Positions 21,739 through 33,700 of a DNA stretch of 64,000 bases are shown piece by piece (position 1 is the stretch's first letter; every line of letters starts with the position of its first letter). The DNA is from Limnomonas spitsbergensis. Lineage: Eukaryota; Chlorophyta; Chlorophyceae; Chlamydomonadales. The stretch is taken from positions 7,036,501-7,100,500 of the forward strand of contig JAYJMM010000039.1 of assembly GCA_037349105.1 (NCBI GenBank), read 5' to 3'. A model generated the notes under the pieces. That model was not told where the DNA came from and searched no databases. It saw nothing but the letters and a program-made list of their open reading frames with translations. The translations under genes and the position numbers were made by a program.

Positions 21739-24700
21739 ATGACCCTGTTGCCACACCGCACGCCTTCAGTATCCAACGCACCTACCTCTCGTGCAGCAGC
21801 AATATTCACCAGTCTGGCCTTCCAGCCTTGCGCCTTCTCACCTTGGCCAGTCCGCCCCTCGTGCCCATCACAATCCCCCAACACCCGCCGCTACCACAAC
21901 CTTCCTACACCATCAACTGTCACTGGTTATGTTTCCTCCTCAGGAGGGCCCCATATCTGTGACGTGGCGGTGGTAGGGGCAGGGGTGGCAGGCTTAGTGG
22001 CTGCTCGGGAGCTCTTGCGGCGATCTACAGGATCATTGCGAGTGGTGGTGTTGGAGGCACGAGATCGGGTGGGTGCATGGCACACATGCATGCGTGGGGT
22101 GACTGCATGGTGCACATGCATGCATGAACAAGCTTGCTTACTTGCATGGCCATGAGCATGCAAGATTCTAGAATAATGAATGATGACCCGGAAGGATGTT
22201 CTGCTGTCTCACAAGTTCTGTGGGCAAAGGCTGCGTGCCACTGTTTATTTTAGCGTGCTTTGGCTACAATTCAGCTACATCATGGCCTATGGCCGCTGGG
22301 GCCTATTGCAGCAATCTCTGCTGCTTAGGCCACCGGTGAAAGACAAACTTAAAAAAAATTAAGGTTTGGTCCCCATCATCTCAGTGGTGCCCCGCCGTAG
22401 CCCCCACACAGAGTCTGGCTCGCCAAGACACAGCAATGCGCCCACTTTGCCGTGACAACCTGCCATATGTCCCATTCCTCACTACCGTATGCCTTGCCAT
22501 ACCAAGGATGCCATACAGTCACTAATTATACATAACAGGAATTACGCTCTTCCCCCTGGGTTGCATTCTCAAAATAGCCTCACGAGCTGTCCACACGCCT
22601 TCCCTCAGGTGGGTGGGCGCACACTGAGTCTTCCGATCAGCAGTTTTATAACAGGAGAGCAGGCGTCCTTGCGCAAACCTCAGACAGCCTTTGAGGGGCA
22701 GACAGCAGGGAGCCAGGAATCAACAGCACAGGAAGAGGCTGTTCAAGACCACCAGGAGATGCCGCAGACTGCAGGGGCAGCAGTGCTTAATGAAGTGCGC
22801 GCGGCAAGAAAGGCCGGCCCGACATTGTCAGCAGCTGCTTATGGGGAGTGTGTAGATCTAGGAGGGCAGTGGGTAGGCCCGACACAGCTGCGGGTCCTGA
22901 CCCTCATTAAGGAGATGGGCTTAGAAAAGTCTCGCCAACCTTGGTTTGAGGACCGTGCAGATTGCCCTGATGGCGGTGATGCTATTGAGGAGAGAGGTCT
23001 GTGCAGCTCTGGACCTGCCACCGGTGCAGAAATCGGCGGGGGAAGAGCTGGCTTCAGAGCAGAGCTAGATGGCGAGGGTCTGAAGAAGGCGTTGAATTCT
23101 GGGAGCTCCCTGGGTCTGACACGGGAGGAGGAGGAGGAGCTTGGCCGGGTGGAAGGCCTCTTGGATAGCCTGGCACTTGAAAGCATGGGCACGGCAAGGT
23201 GAGCAAGGTGCATATGAAAATGTTTTAAATCAAGAGGCATATTAGTAATTGGGGGCGGAGGCATTGGAGGGGAATCAACACACATTTCAGATCGTATTTA
23301 GCTGATCGATCAGGATGTGCATTCAAATATCATCAATCCTTGCAATCATAGGTCAGGAGATCCTTGTTGATAAATTCAAATATGATACGCTTGAACATCA
23401 TCAATTATGTTCATCTTCATCCCCCTGGCTGCCTGCCCCCCCTGGGTACAGGCCCAGGGCATGAAGAAAACTGCTTAGAACTGCACTCAGCCACTTCATT
23501 TTGCTGTTGCTTAGTCTCATTAGACCCGCAAGGCCCAAAGTAGACAGGCAGTGCTGCTGTTATGCGAGATTTGGATGGACACTGTTTTACTCGAATAATG
23601 ATATAATATTGGTGTGGCATGTTCCCCTTCCACCCCTTCCTGCCTGCAGCACCCTCCAAGCTGCCGAGTGGGACAATCTCTCTGTGCAGTCTTGGCTGCG
23701 ACTCAATGTGCAGCATGAGGTGAGATGGAGTGCTGTACTGCCCGTAGGCTATGCTGCCATTTGTTTGGATCCATCCCTCTGCTCCGCCCACCCAAATCCT
23801 TTGTCTGAATAGCTATCTTGCGCTGTTGGCCCCATTCATTTACAAATGCCCATCCTGCTCTCTTCTCTTGATCTGTTGACAGGCAGTTCAAAGAGAGTTC
23901 ATGCTCTTTGCTCAGACGGTGTTGGCAGGAGAACCCAGCCAGGTCAGCTTCTTGTTCTTCTTGCAGTACATCAGGTACGTCAGCTGTGGAATGCTATGTA
24001 CATTAGGTGTGGATGCTATACACGGGAAGTGTGGAACACCCTGCAACGGGGACTGAGAAAAGGCCTCTGCCTCTGATTTCAGTTTGTGCTGACTCTGAAA
24101 TTGGCCCTGATCAAAATTTTACGCCTGAGGCCTGATATCATTCCTCAGCCGTTTTATCCCTGTGACTTGCAAAGCAGAAAGTGTGCAATGCCCCTTATAC
24201 AATGCATGTCCAAGGTTCTCACGAATACCGGGAATGAGGAGTTATGTACTCCTCCCTCAATTATGTGAAGCTCTATACCCCCACGCACTCCATGATCGAT
24301 GCAAACCCAAGGTATTTCGCTAATTACAGGTTACAATTTCGCTAAATGACATGACACACGAATGGAATGTTGGATATCTGTTTGGATCCACATTTCTCTT
24401 TAGGTCTCTGAACTCTGCCTGCTAATTTGATTACTTATGCCTGCCGGCGCTGTACCGGTATTGGTTAGTTACAAGTTACTGTCACTTGGGTCCTGAAGCT
24501 CTCACTGACCCACAGGTCTGCGGGTGGAATCGCACTACTGGCGGATGGGGATGGCGGCGCCCAAACTTGGCGCATCCGGGGCGGGGCGCAGCAGCTGAGT
24601 CAGCGGCTGAGTCAGTATGTGGAGAGCATGGGCGGCCTGCTGCTGAAGGATCACGTTGTACAATCGATCGCATGGAGCTCTCCTAGGGAGGGGGCCGGCC

Positions 24701-26639
24701 CTGCCAACGACGGGGGCGGTAGTGACAGCAGATCCGGCCATATCGCTGCCGGGTCTCACTGTGGGGAGGCGCTCAATACCAGAGAGCGGCCCATGGCTGT
24801 TATCATGACTGCCCATGGGGCCGTGGTGCGGTCGCGAGCTGTCATCGTGGCTCTGCCCCCTCCTTTGTGGTCGTCTATCGTCTTTGAGCCATACCTCCCC
24901 ACCTCCAAGGGCCAGGCAGCCTCGCGCATGTTCATGGGATCTGCAGTCAAGACTTTGGCTCTCTACCGGGAACCTTTCTGGAATAGCAGAACTGTGAGAA
25001 CAGGTGACTGGTGATGACAGGTCATGCAGGCAACATGATTATGACATTGTGACTGAGCCACCGAGGGGCTGCAAGCTGCGTTGTTTCCACAGCTCTGGCG
25101 CCTTGATAGGCAGGGCGGGGACTTTTCGTATGGTACATTTTCTCTCAAGGTGACTGATCTCAGATCTTTTCTCCCGCATCTTAAAAAGCTTCTTAGAAAT
25201 TTCGTGTGATCTGAAAGTTGTGAGGCTCATTTTATCCGAACCTCTGGCTGGGACTTTCTTGTTGGTACTGTGAGGCATCGAAGCTGCAGGGAAATAGAAT
25301 ACCTTAAGGCTTTAAGCAGGTTTCAATCAATCAATGCTGTTGAGGTGCATTTTTCAAATCTTGAAATGCCATACCGTAGATAAGTGACAGTTATCAGACC
25401 CGGACAAGCCCTTGCCCTGTCCTCTCTCTGTCTTTGAAGGGAAACTGGAGCAGCTGGGTCCCATTGCCAACTTGTTCCCTGGTCGTTTTGGAGCTGACTT
25501 GGCTGCACTGACGGGCATCGCAACGGGAGAGCAAGCTCAGCAGCTAGGAGCCTTAACGGAGGAGGAACAGAAGCTGGTGGTACTGGAGCAGTACGCTGGA
25601 TACTTGGGAACGCGTGAGGCTGTAGATGGCTGCATTGGCTGGTGAGTGGGGTGGGGCACAAGATGGGTACACATGAAAGACTTGTACAGGCATGCTATCA
25701 AGGACCAGCCTTTAGTCGGGTCAGAGATTCAGATCCATATCTCATTCTCCTAAATGGCTGTCAAGGACCAGCGTTAAGACTAGTCAGAGACCCAGATCCA
25801 AACCTCATTCTTCTGAGTTGCTGTCAAGGACCAGCCTTTAGTCAGGTCAGAGGCCCTGATCCATATCCACTCTCCAAAATGACTGTCAAGGATAAGCCTT
25901 CAGTCGGGTCAGAGATTCAGATCCATACCTCATTCTCCTAAATTGCTGTCAAGGACCAGCCTTTCGTCGGGTCAGAGACCCAGATCCATACCTTGTTTTC
26001 CTTTATGACTGTTTAGGAATTAGGACCAGCTTTTATTAGTCGGGTCAGAGACTCAGATCCATACGTCCTTCGCTTTGCCTGTTTCCTTATGTTGCATCCG
26101 CTCCGCATGCCTTGTCTGTTGCATTGTTGCTTTAGCTTCAGATGCCTTATCCAGTTTTCTGCATTATCGCTGGTTGGTGCAGGATTACCAAAGATTGGGC
26201 CCGTGAGGAGTTCAGCCGGGGTGGGTTTACAGCCCTTGTGCCACCTGCGGGAATGATTGCATCTGAAGGTAGAGCTCCTCTGCAGCAGCCTGATGATCCC
26301 ATTGGAAGGGATGGAGGGTGGCTCGGTGATTCAGGGGATGAGGACAGGGTGTTGCGTGGCACAGATCCGGAAGACCAGGCAGATCACCCATGTCACACTT
26401 CTGCAAGGCCTGGCTTGATAAGACTTGAGGACAGGGAGGATGCAGACTGTCCGCTGAGGATGCCGTGTGGTAATTTATACTGGGCGGGAGCAGAGACAGC
26501 GTGTCAGTGGGTTGGTTACATTGAGGGAGCAATTGAGTCAGGGGAGCGTGCTGCGGCTGAGGTGATCTTGGCTTGGGATATGTCTGAGCTCCAGGATCAT
26601 TCAGAGGGGATATCAGTAGAAGCTGGTAATGAACTATGA
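21739..26639 (+). CDS. FAD-dependent monoamine oxidase-like protein, 7 exons
   Basis: Exons: 21739-22068, 22609-23198, 23650-23719, 23883-23974, 24516-25003, 25440-25641, 26183-26639; all join in phase for 742 residues. The family oxidatively deaminates amines with FAD, making aldehyde, ammonia and hydrogen peroxide. Seen: the Rossmann motif GAGVAG (80-85) and VVVLEARDR joined across intron 1 to VGGRT, the flavin-site GGQWVGP (195-201), EPSQVSFLFFL, an IRGGAQQLSQRL segment, and the C-terminal WAGAETACQWVGYIEGAIES. The N-terminal ~70 residues are Ser/Pro/Arg-rich, like an organellar presequence. The start at 21739 was chosen for its ACCACCATGA context; an in-frame ATG at 21631 is possible. Oddities: ~70 extra residues after GGRT and an acidic insert near 630-680. 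The Cys that links FAD in animal MAO appears replaced (SRGGFT), so FAD should be non-covalent. The substrate is not predictable. Confidence 0.88.
22069..22130. repeat. Two-copy duplication at the oxidase exon 1 donor
   Basis: GTGGGTGCATGGCACACATG CATGC is followed by GTGGGGTGACTGCATGGTGC ACATGCATGC, so the donor region is repeated once in tandem (about 27-31 bp). Confidence 0.5.
22238..22430 (+). mobile_element. SINE-like dispersed repeat, copy 2
   Basis: TTTATTTTAGCGTGCTTTGG, then TTCAGCTACATCATGGCCTA, CTGGGGCCT, CTGCTGCTTAGGCCACCGG and GGTTTGGTCCCCATC in family order. One of the fullest copies. It lies in intron 1 of the oxidase gene in the gene's orientation. Confidence 0.65.
25696..26075. 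repeat. Minisatellite, 63-bp unit, 6 copies
   Basis: Units starting CTGTCAAGGACCAGCCTTTA then GTCGGGTCAGAGA, CAGATCCATA and CTCATTCTCCTAAAT occupy most of the last intron of the oxidase gene. The final copy is the most diverged. Confidence 0.9.
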
Positions 26640-27707
26640 ATTGTTTGGTGATCTTACGCAGCCAGAATTCCTCTGTGTGCATAGCTCGAAAACAATAACT
26701 AGAGGCAATGCCTATTATTTGTGATGATGTCTTACTACACTATTTAAATGCTTTCGACCGGTATGTTACATCTATCTAGGGCACATACATGTAACATCCC
26801 AGCCAGTCCAACTTGAGGTCGCTGCACATTAACGCTCACTGCCATATATTTGATCCATTCAACGCAATGGTACATTGTGTCTCTCTGATGATAGTGTGAC
26901 AAGTACATAAACTGCTGAATGCCGCGGTATGTGCCGCTAACTTGGACAAGACGGACAGAATTAAAAGGCGGGACCAGGGGGAGTCCCGCCTTACACTAGG
27001 CGGGACAGAGCACATATGGTCGGAGTCATACTTGATATTTTTTGCCTTTCCTTTTGTTCCTGTACCCCCTCTGCCCATTCGTTTTCCCCCTCCCTTCTGA
27101 ACAGTTGGGCGCCCACGTGGCCGAGATTTGAGCGGGCCCAGAGGTGTAACGTTTTTACATATGGTCGGCAATCTTGAGGGCAGTGCACCCCCCCTGGTGC
27201 AACCATCATGGCCTGATTAATAGATTCGAACGGGGCATCAAGACCTGAGGATCAGGACGAACCCTGGGTTGAAGTCTTGGTACGCCATTCTCAACATGGT
27301 GGAATTTAAAAAGCAAAATCATACGTGGCCCAGAGGCAACGAAGTCGAAACAATTGAGATAATGTGCAGTATCTGATATAATGTTGAACGTTCAAATCTC
27401 GGTTCCTCTGATGCACCCTCTTCCCCAGGGTTCTCCTCTCGGCTACCCAGTCCTTTGAATTCTTCACACGCTCAATCATGCAACTTCACAGTGCACAGTT
27501 GAAGGCAGGGTTGAAGGTGCCTGGTTTTAATGCGCCCATTATAAAACAATTGTCGTTCAATTGCGAAATCCCTTGAATTGCATGATTCCTACCATAGAGA
27601 TCGCTAGACTAGATCAAAGCTGTGCTGTAAAGAGTGTGAGCTAATGACCCAATTTCAAACCAGTTTCAAGTGATGGCCTTGCCCAGCCGCTGTTGCCCAA
27701 TCAATAA
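26640..27707. other. Convergent intergenic region
   Basis: The 3' ends of the oxidase gene (plus) and the large unknown gene (minus) face each other here. 26840-27190 carries, on the minus strand, the repeat also seen at 20110-20290. A short imperfect palindrome, GGCGGGACCAGGGGGAGTCC CGCC, lies near 26968. No supported gene. Confidence 0.5.
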
Positions 27708-30700
27708 TCATCCCTCCACCTGATGCCTCCTCCTGCATTCCTCCTGCCTGAGAATCCTTCCCGCCAAATCCCTGCCAGCCCCCACACTCAGGTAGGTGAT
27801 CCCCTGCTCTTCGCAAGCACTCTGGATCTTGGACGTGTAGCTGTGGCCGATGCCATCACCCTCTTGGATGTACACTGACCAGGTAGGGGGAGGAACAGGG
27901 ACATAAGATTTCACATATTTACAGTCTATTGGGCAACAAAGCATGCTAGGAGGGGGCAGAGGGAGGCAAAAGGGCCAGGGGAAACGATGTTTTCAGGGCA
28001 AGGCCAGTGGTGTGGATAAGGCGCCTAAACAATTAGATGTATGACACAATTAGGGTCATAAAAAAGAACCCTGATTGTGTGCTTGGAGCACAAGGCGAGG
28101 CAAGTAGGCGAGAGAGATATTTTGGGGTGAAGCATACGTGTGCAAGTTGGGGGGGGGGGGAGGTCCGCAGCATGGCAAAGAACTGCAGCCATTGCCAATC
28201 CCTAAAATCTTGTTGTGCCTCACCCCTTGTGACCCATGCCTCCTTTATGGCATGTACGAGCCTCCTCGCCGGATCAGCACCTTCATGTCTGGGACTTCCA
28301 TACCAGCGCACTTCCACATTTCCCCCCAATAAGTCTTGAAGCTGCTCAACGACGCCAGTACCCTCCATCAGGACCTGGTCCAGAGAGCGATGAGTCATCA
28401 CATATTAACTCAGTGTTAGTGATAGAAAGGACCAAGGGGGCAGGATAGATTACTGGAGATTCATATTTTGTAAGCCTGGATAACTGCAGGGATCTTGATT
28501 TTACGTCTTGATCCTAGCTGCAAAGCTCCTACCTTGTATCCGCCAAACATGGCAACAATGGATCCAGTCTCAGGCTGGACCTCTTCAACAACCTCGTCGT
28601 AGGTAAATTCAACATCAATTTCTGCTGCAGCGTTGAACTCCGCTAGAAGGAGCTTCCTGTACAGGTCAAATAGAGAGAGCTCGAGAGTTGTGACATAGTG
28701 GAAAGGCCGCATTTAATGAATCAGTTGTGGCAGTTTCAACCTGTTCACATGCATACTTGAAACCTGCAGCCAGATTCAAAATCTGTGCACGTCACAGTAT
28801 AAACAGTTCCGCAGCCAGATTCAAAACCAAGGGCAACCAGATAAAAATTAGTGAAGCCAGATTATAGATTGTTAAGACCTGGTTAAGACCAGGGGGGGAG
28901 GTGAAGACTCGGGTTGTTTATGTAAGTACAGCCATAGGAACAGGGCTCGGACTTAACAAATGAATATCACTGTAATCAGCCATTCCTAGATTTACCATGG
29001 ATCATTCTCCTTGGCAGCATTGCGGCGTTTCTGCTGCTTGCTCCAATCCTCTGTCGCGCAGCATGGCTGCCCCTCATCCAGGATGAAATAGCTGTCCTCT
29101 GCAACCGCCTCCACACGCTCCAAAACCATTGAGTCTCGATTAGCAGCCTCTACGACCTGCCATCAAATCCGGCACCAACAGGAAGGATGGATATGATCAG
29201 CAGAGAGAAATAATTGCAAAATATTTGGCATCGTACAACCAGCTTACGAAAAGACAGGCACCATCTTACCATGCCATGCAGAGGCACATTCGCACATAGT
29301 CAGTCGGCAATGTCGACAGCACACAACATAACAGAAAGAGTGCTAGGTTGCCTGCATAGCGTGATAAGAGGGACAAGCAGCATATCTTGGCTGCTTAGGG
29401 TCAGGGGTTAGAAGCGGGTCTGGAACATACCGTATCTGTGTCAAATCCCTGTCCGTCAATCAAACTCCCTCCTCAGGTCCTTCTTCCTCCACACAGTCAC
29501 ATGCCGCACCTGTTTCATCAGACCGGCATGATGGAACTCTCCCCGCATCCGCAGTACCTCCTCAAAGAGCAGCAGCGTGGCCATGTACCGCCCCGCCTCA
29601 TTGAGCAGGCTCATGGCCTGAGCGCAGACTGCCTGCATGCCCTCAAACTGGGCATCATGAGGAGTCTGAGCTGAAGCTGGCATGCCCCGCTCAGCAGCAG
29701 CGGCCCGCCCAGCCTCAGCCCGCAGATCAGGAGTGGCCAACGGCTGCATGCCCCTCAGCACTTCCATAGCCAGGCGGGCAGCTTCCAGGGGCGTACCGGC
29801 AGCTCCAAAGACCGCCATGAGCTGGATGTACACCTCGGCAGTGGGTACAGCGCCAGCAGCAGCAATGTGACACACAGAGCCATCCCCGCCACCAACAGCT
29901 GCTGTATGGGGCTGCTGTGTCCGTTGCTGCTGCAGTTGTTTTGAGAAGGGCTCAATTGCCAGCATGCGTACAGCAGTCCTGGCTGTATGGCAATGGTGCT
30001 CTAGGTCCAAAGCATCTTCAGAGGGGCTTGTCGCCACGGCTGCCTTGTTTCCGCTGCCGCTGCGTACCGAGGCCGCTGCTGCTGCGCGTGCATGGAGGGA
30101 CTGAAGCAGGCTGTGCATGGCGTCCAGGGAGTGGAGCGGAAGCTGCTCTGCGACTGCCAGCAGAGAGCGGGCCGGGGCTGTTTTCCTCCCTGGTCACAGA
30201 AAGCAGCAGCAATTGGGGGGAGATTAGGATTCTTGCCCTCCAATTGTCTCGCGTAAGGGTTCTGCAAATATGCGGCCCAAGGAATCAATTTCAGTGTGCA
30301 GGTCTAGCCGGTGCCTCTCGTTGCCTCATCTAGCCCGTCCTCTTTGCTGTTCCACTCACATTGTGACTTCGATGCCGAGCAGTTCACAATGATGGTCAGG
30401 ACGGCCTCCACCTGGCCAGGAGTCTCCAGTAGATCCAGCTCCTTGGCCAACTTCGCCTTGTCCGACACCCATGCATCAGCACCAAGCTCGAGGGCATGCA
30501 GGAGGGAGTCACCTACACGGCAAGAGGGCAAAAGACCAGGGGGGTGGATGAGGAGTCAAAGAGACAAGAGGCCTCGAGTTTCCTAGGGGGCTATTTTTAG
30601 TGATAAGGGCCTTCTCGAAACACGTAGATGTAAGACGTTCTTTAGTTCACGATCATGATGCATGGTATCAATGGCTTTGCCACCAGCTGCACGGACACAC

Positions 30701-33700
30701 ATTTATTTTAATTGATTCAGCTCACCCAGATGCCAGGCTCCCAGCTCTGAAACACACTCCAGGGTTTGAAGCACGACCTCTCGGGGCAGCTGAATGGGGA
30801 GACAGGAGGAGTGGGCAGGGGGGATATGGAATGTTATAGTATCGTCATTTCATCTTGCCTGTCAGGGTCAATCAATGGAAGCTACACAGCATCAAATAAT
30901 TGTCCTTCCCCCCCCCCCCCCCCCCCCCTCCACCTGTGCTTTCTGATGTTTCCCTGGGCAGGCGTTGAGTATGTCCAGCAGCACTTGGTGGCAGCGAGGC
31001 AGCTGGCTTGCCCAACAGGCCTGGGCTGCAAAGGTGGCGGCACCGGCCATCATGCCTCCACTCCTGCTCGGATTAGCCGCTGATCCCTTCATCAGAGGAG
31101 CTGCCCACTGAGCACCCAGATCTGAAGCAGGAGGGTGAGAACACATGATAAATTTCAGCATCAGCTGCATTCTAAACCAGGCAAACAAAGCACCCTGATA
31201 TGACACATTGGCTCTCACGAATCAAAAAGGCTTTCATGGACTCAAGAGTTCTAAGGTGGAAATTTACAACTGGATTTTGATATAGGCATGCACAGCACCC
31301 TGATGGCACCCAGTGGATCTTTTGAGTAATGCCTCAAAATCAGTTCTTGTCAAAATAAAAGCTTGCAGATGTGGCACCCTCGCACACATCTCCTTCCTCA
31401 TCCCAGACAGAGTCCGGGGGGCATACACTTTGCACTCGAAACATGCCAACCCTTCAGCCGCATGCACTCACCCGGAACACTTGACAGAGCAACACACATA
31501 TCTGCAACCATGTGAGGGAGCCAAGTGTGCAGCTTTGATGCGTCCCCGCTGCTTCTGTCCCCAGTACTAGCGGCAGTAAGGCCCCGAGATGATGAGGGAC
31601 GGGTGGTTTGAGCCACATCTGCAGAGACTGGGAAGCAGACGCTGGTGATGGCCTTCTCCCCGGCCACCCAGCTGATGAAATCAGCATAGACACTGGCCGT
31701 CTCATCGGCAGCAGTGCTCTGAGCACTGACAGGAGGGACCACTCCTCCTCCTGATTGGTGGTGGCTGGTGGTTGCAGCTGGATGCCAGCCTTGGTCCTGG
31801 AGGCCTTGCATCAGAGCACGGGCCAGGGCCAGGTTGGTCGGCTGCCGCACCCTCTGCTTGCCACCAGTCAAAGCCTGCAAGAGGTGGAAAGGATGAAACA
31901 TATTAAGAGCAATCACCAGCCAATGCTTCCACAGGCGCGGGTGTCCTGGTATCCTGGTATCAGAAACAGAGCAGGCAGGTGGAGGACAAGGGCTTCGATC
32001 AATTCCGTACAGCCTTCAAGTACGGTACAGGAATATTAGCCCATACTATGATAGGAAATCAGGTCCCTCATATAGATAAGTCAATAAAGGTCCTCACAGT
32101 GTTGATTTATATTCAAAGATGCCCCCCCTCACCTCCCGTACCGCCCACAGCACTGCTCCAATCCCACCAGCCTTCACATTGTGGACACCATTGACCCCCG
32201 CGGTCCTCGCTGCCTCTGCCGCTGCCACCAGTGCCTCCTGCTCTGCTGCAGTCACATAGGCTGCCACCACCTGTCCAGCCTGTTCCATCAACCTGGGGGG
32301 CACCTTGCCACCCGCGTGATCACACACACACAGAACCTGTGGGGAAGGTAAAGGCCATGGTCCATTGAAACAGTCAGGGAGATTCCAAGCTCACATACGG
32401 TGGTTAGAATTAGGGAACCTAAGGGCAGAAAAACATCATTGAACGGGGTGTCATCCAACCCTTCGTACAACCAGCCATTGCCCAAGCCCCTCCTCGTCCT
32501 AAAATGCCCAACCCCTCCTAGACCCAGCCAATGCATAAACCCTCCCAGACCTAGCCAACGCCATACCCCCCTAGACCCAGCCAATGCCTAACCCCTCCTC
32601 GACCTAGCCACTGACTTGCCTGCTGGATGAGAGTCTGCCACTGCAGCTGTGAGAGGAGGGAGCCGGCAGTAGAGGTCTGCGCTGCTGAAGCTGGGCCAGC
32701 AGGCCATGCGCTGCCTCTCGCTGTGACTCGCACCTCAGCCTCAGCAGCAGGCTCCAACACTCCCTCTGCCACATGCTGGTTCAGAAAGTTAATCAGGAGG
32801 CCAAGTGGGCCTCCTGCACCATCTGGAGAAAGGGTACCTTCTGTTCCTGCTGCAGCCTCCACATCCAGCACCAACAGGCTGGCCAGGGCACCCGCCCCCC
32901 CGTTTCCAAGCTCAGTCACCTGCTGCTGAGGTGGCAGCTGCATCAGTGCTGCAAATGCCAGGCTTCCCAGGCCCCTCCACTTCTGCTCAGAGGCTACCCT
33001 CAGCACCTTCCTCAGACTGCCGGTACCTGCCAGGCTGTGGGTGCATGAGAGCAGCAGCCGGGCCGTCGGATCCGAGGATTCCAAGTCGAGGGCAAGGTGC
33101 TGCAGAGAGGCAAACTCCTCATGATTCAGCAGGTACTGGGCCAGGGCCGTCCTCGCTGCCGGTGACAGCTTTTGGACGCTCCATTGCTGATGGTCATGCA
33201 CGTGCTTGACAGCCAGAATAGCAGCACGAGCTCCATCACCGCTGTTCCTGGCATGGCTGCTGTCACCCGGGGCGGCGGAGGTATCCGGGACAGCAGCAAG
33301 GAAGGCCACAACCAGGGAGGACACAAGGTCTGGGTGGAAGGGAGTGATGCCTCCACCTCCGTCTCGCCCTGCAGGCAAACATGATGCACACTTGCACAGA
33401 CGATACATAACTTGTGAATGCAGTTTTAATTTGTTTCCAGGCATCAGTTTGTGCATACAAAATACAAGACTTCACTCTGCCAGCAAGTTATGAGAGCAAA
33501 AAGGCAATGTCAACCACGCTGTGAGCAGGTTGCATATATTTATGCCAGTCTGATCTCAATTCCCACTGGATCATACCCTCTAAACAGCCCCCCCCCCCCA
33601 TACACGCACTGAGTGAGCAGGATGCGCAAATGATTGTTTATTACAAATTGCGCATATTATGAAGAGGTTGCTCATTTGATAACAATCTTGTGACGAAAAC

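Noticed and set aside
27225..27300. tRNA-like TTCGAAC and TTCAAATC words
   Set aside because: No matching acceptor stem, anticodon arm or D-arm could be built around them.
27708..27944. ABC-transporter-like C-terminus (ITYLSVG resembling the H-loop strand)
   Set aside because: No Walker or signature motifs anywhere in the joined protein; the resemblance is a few residues.
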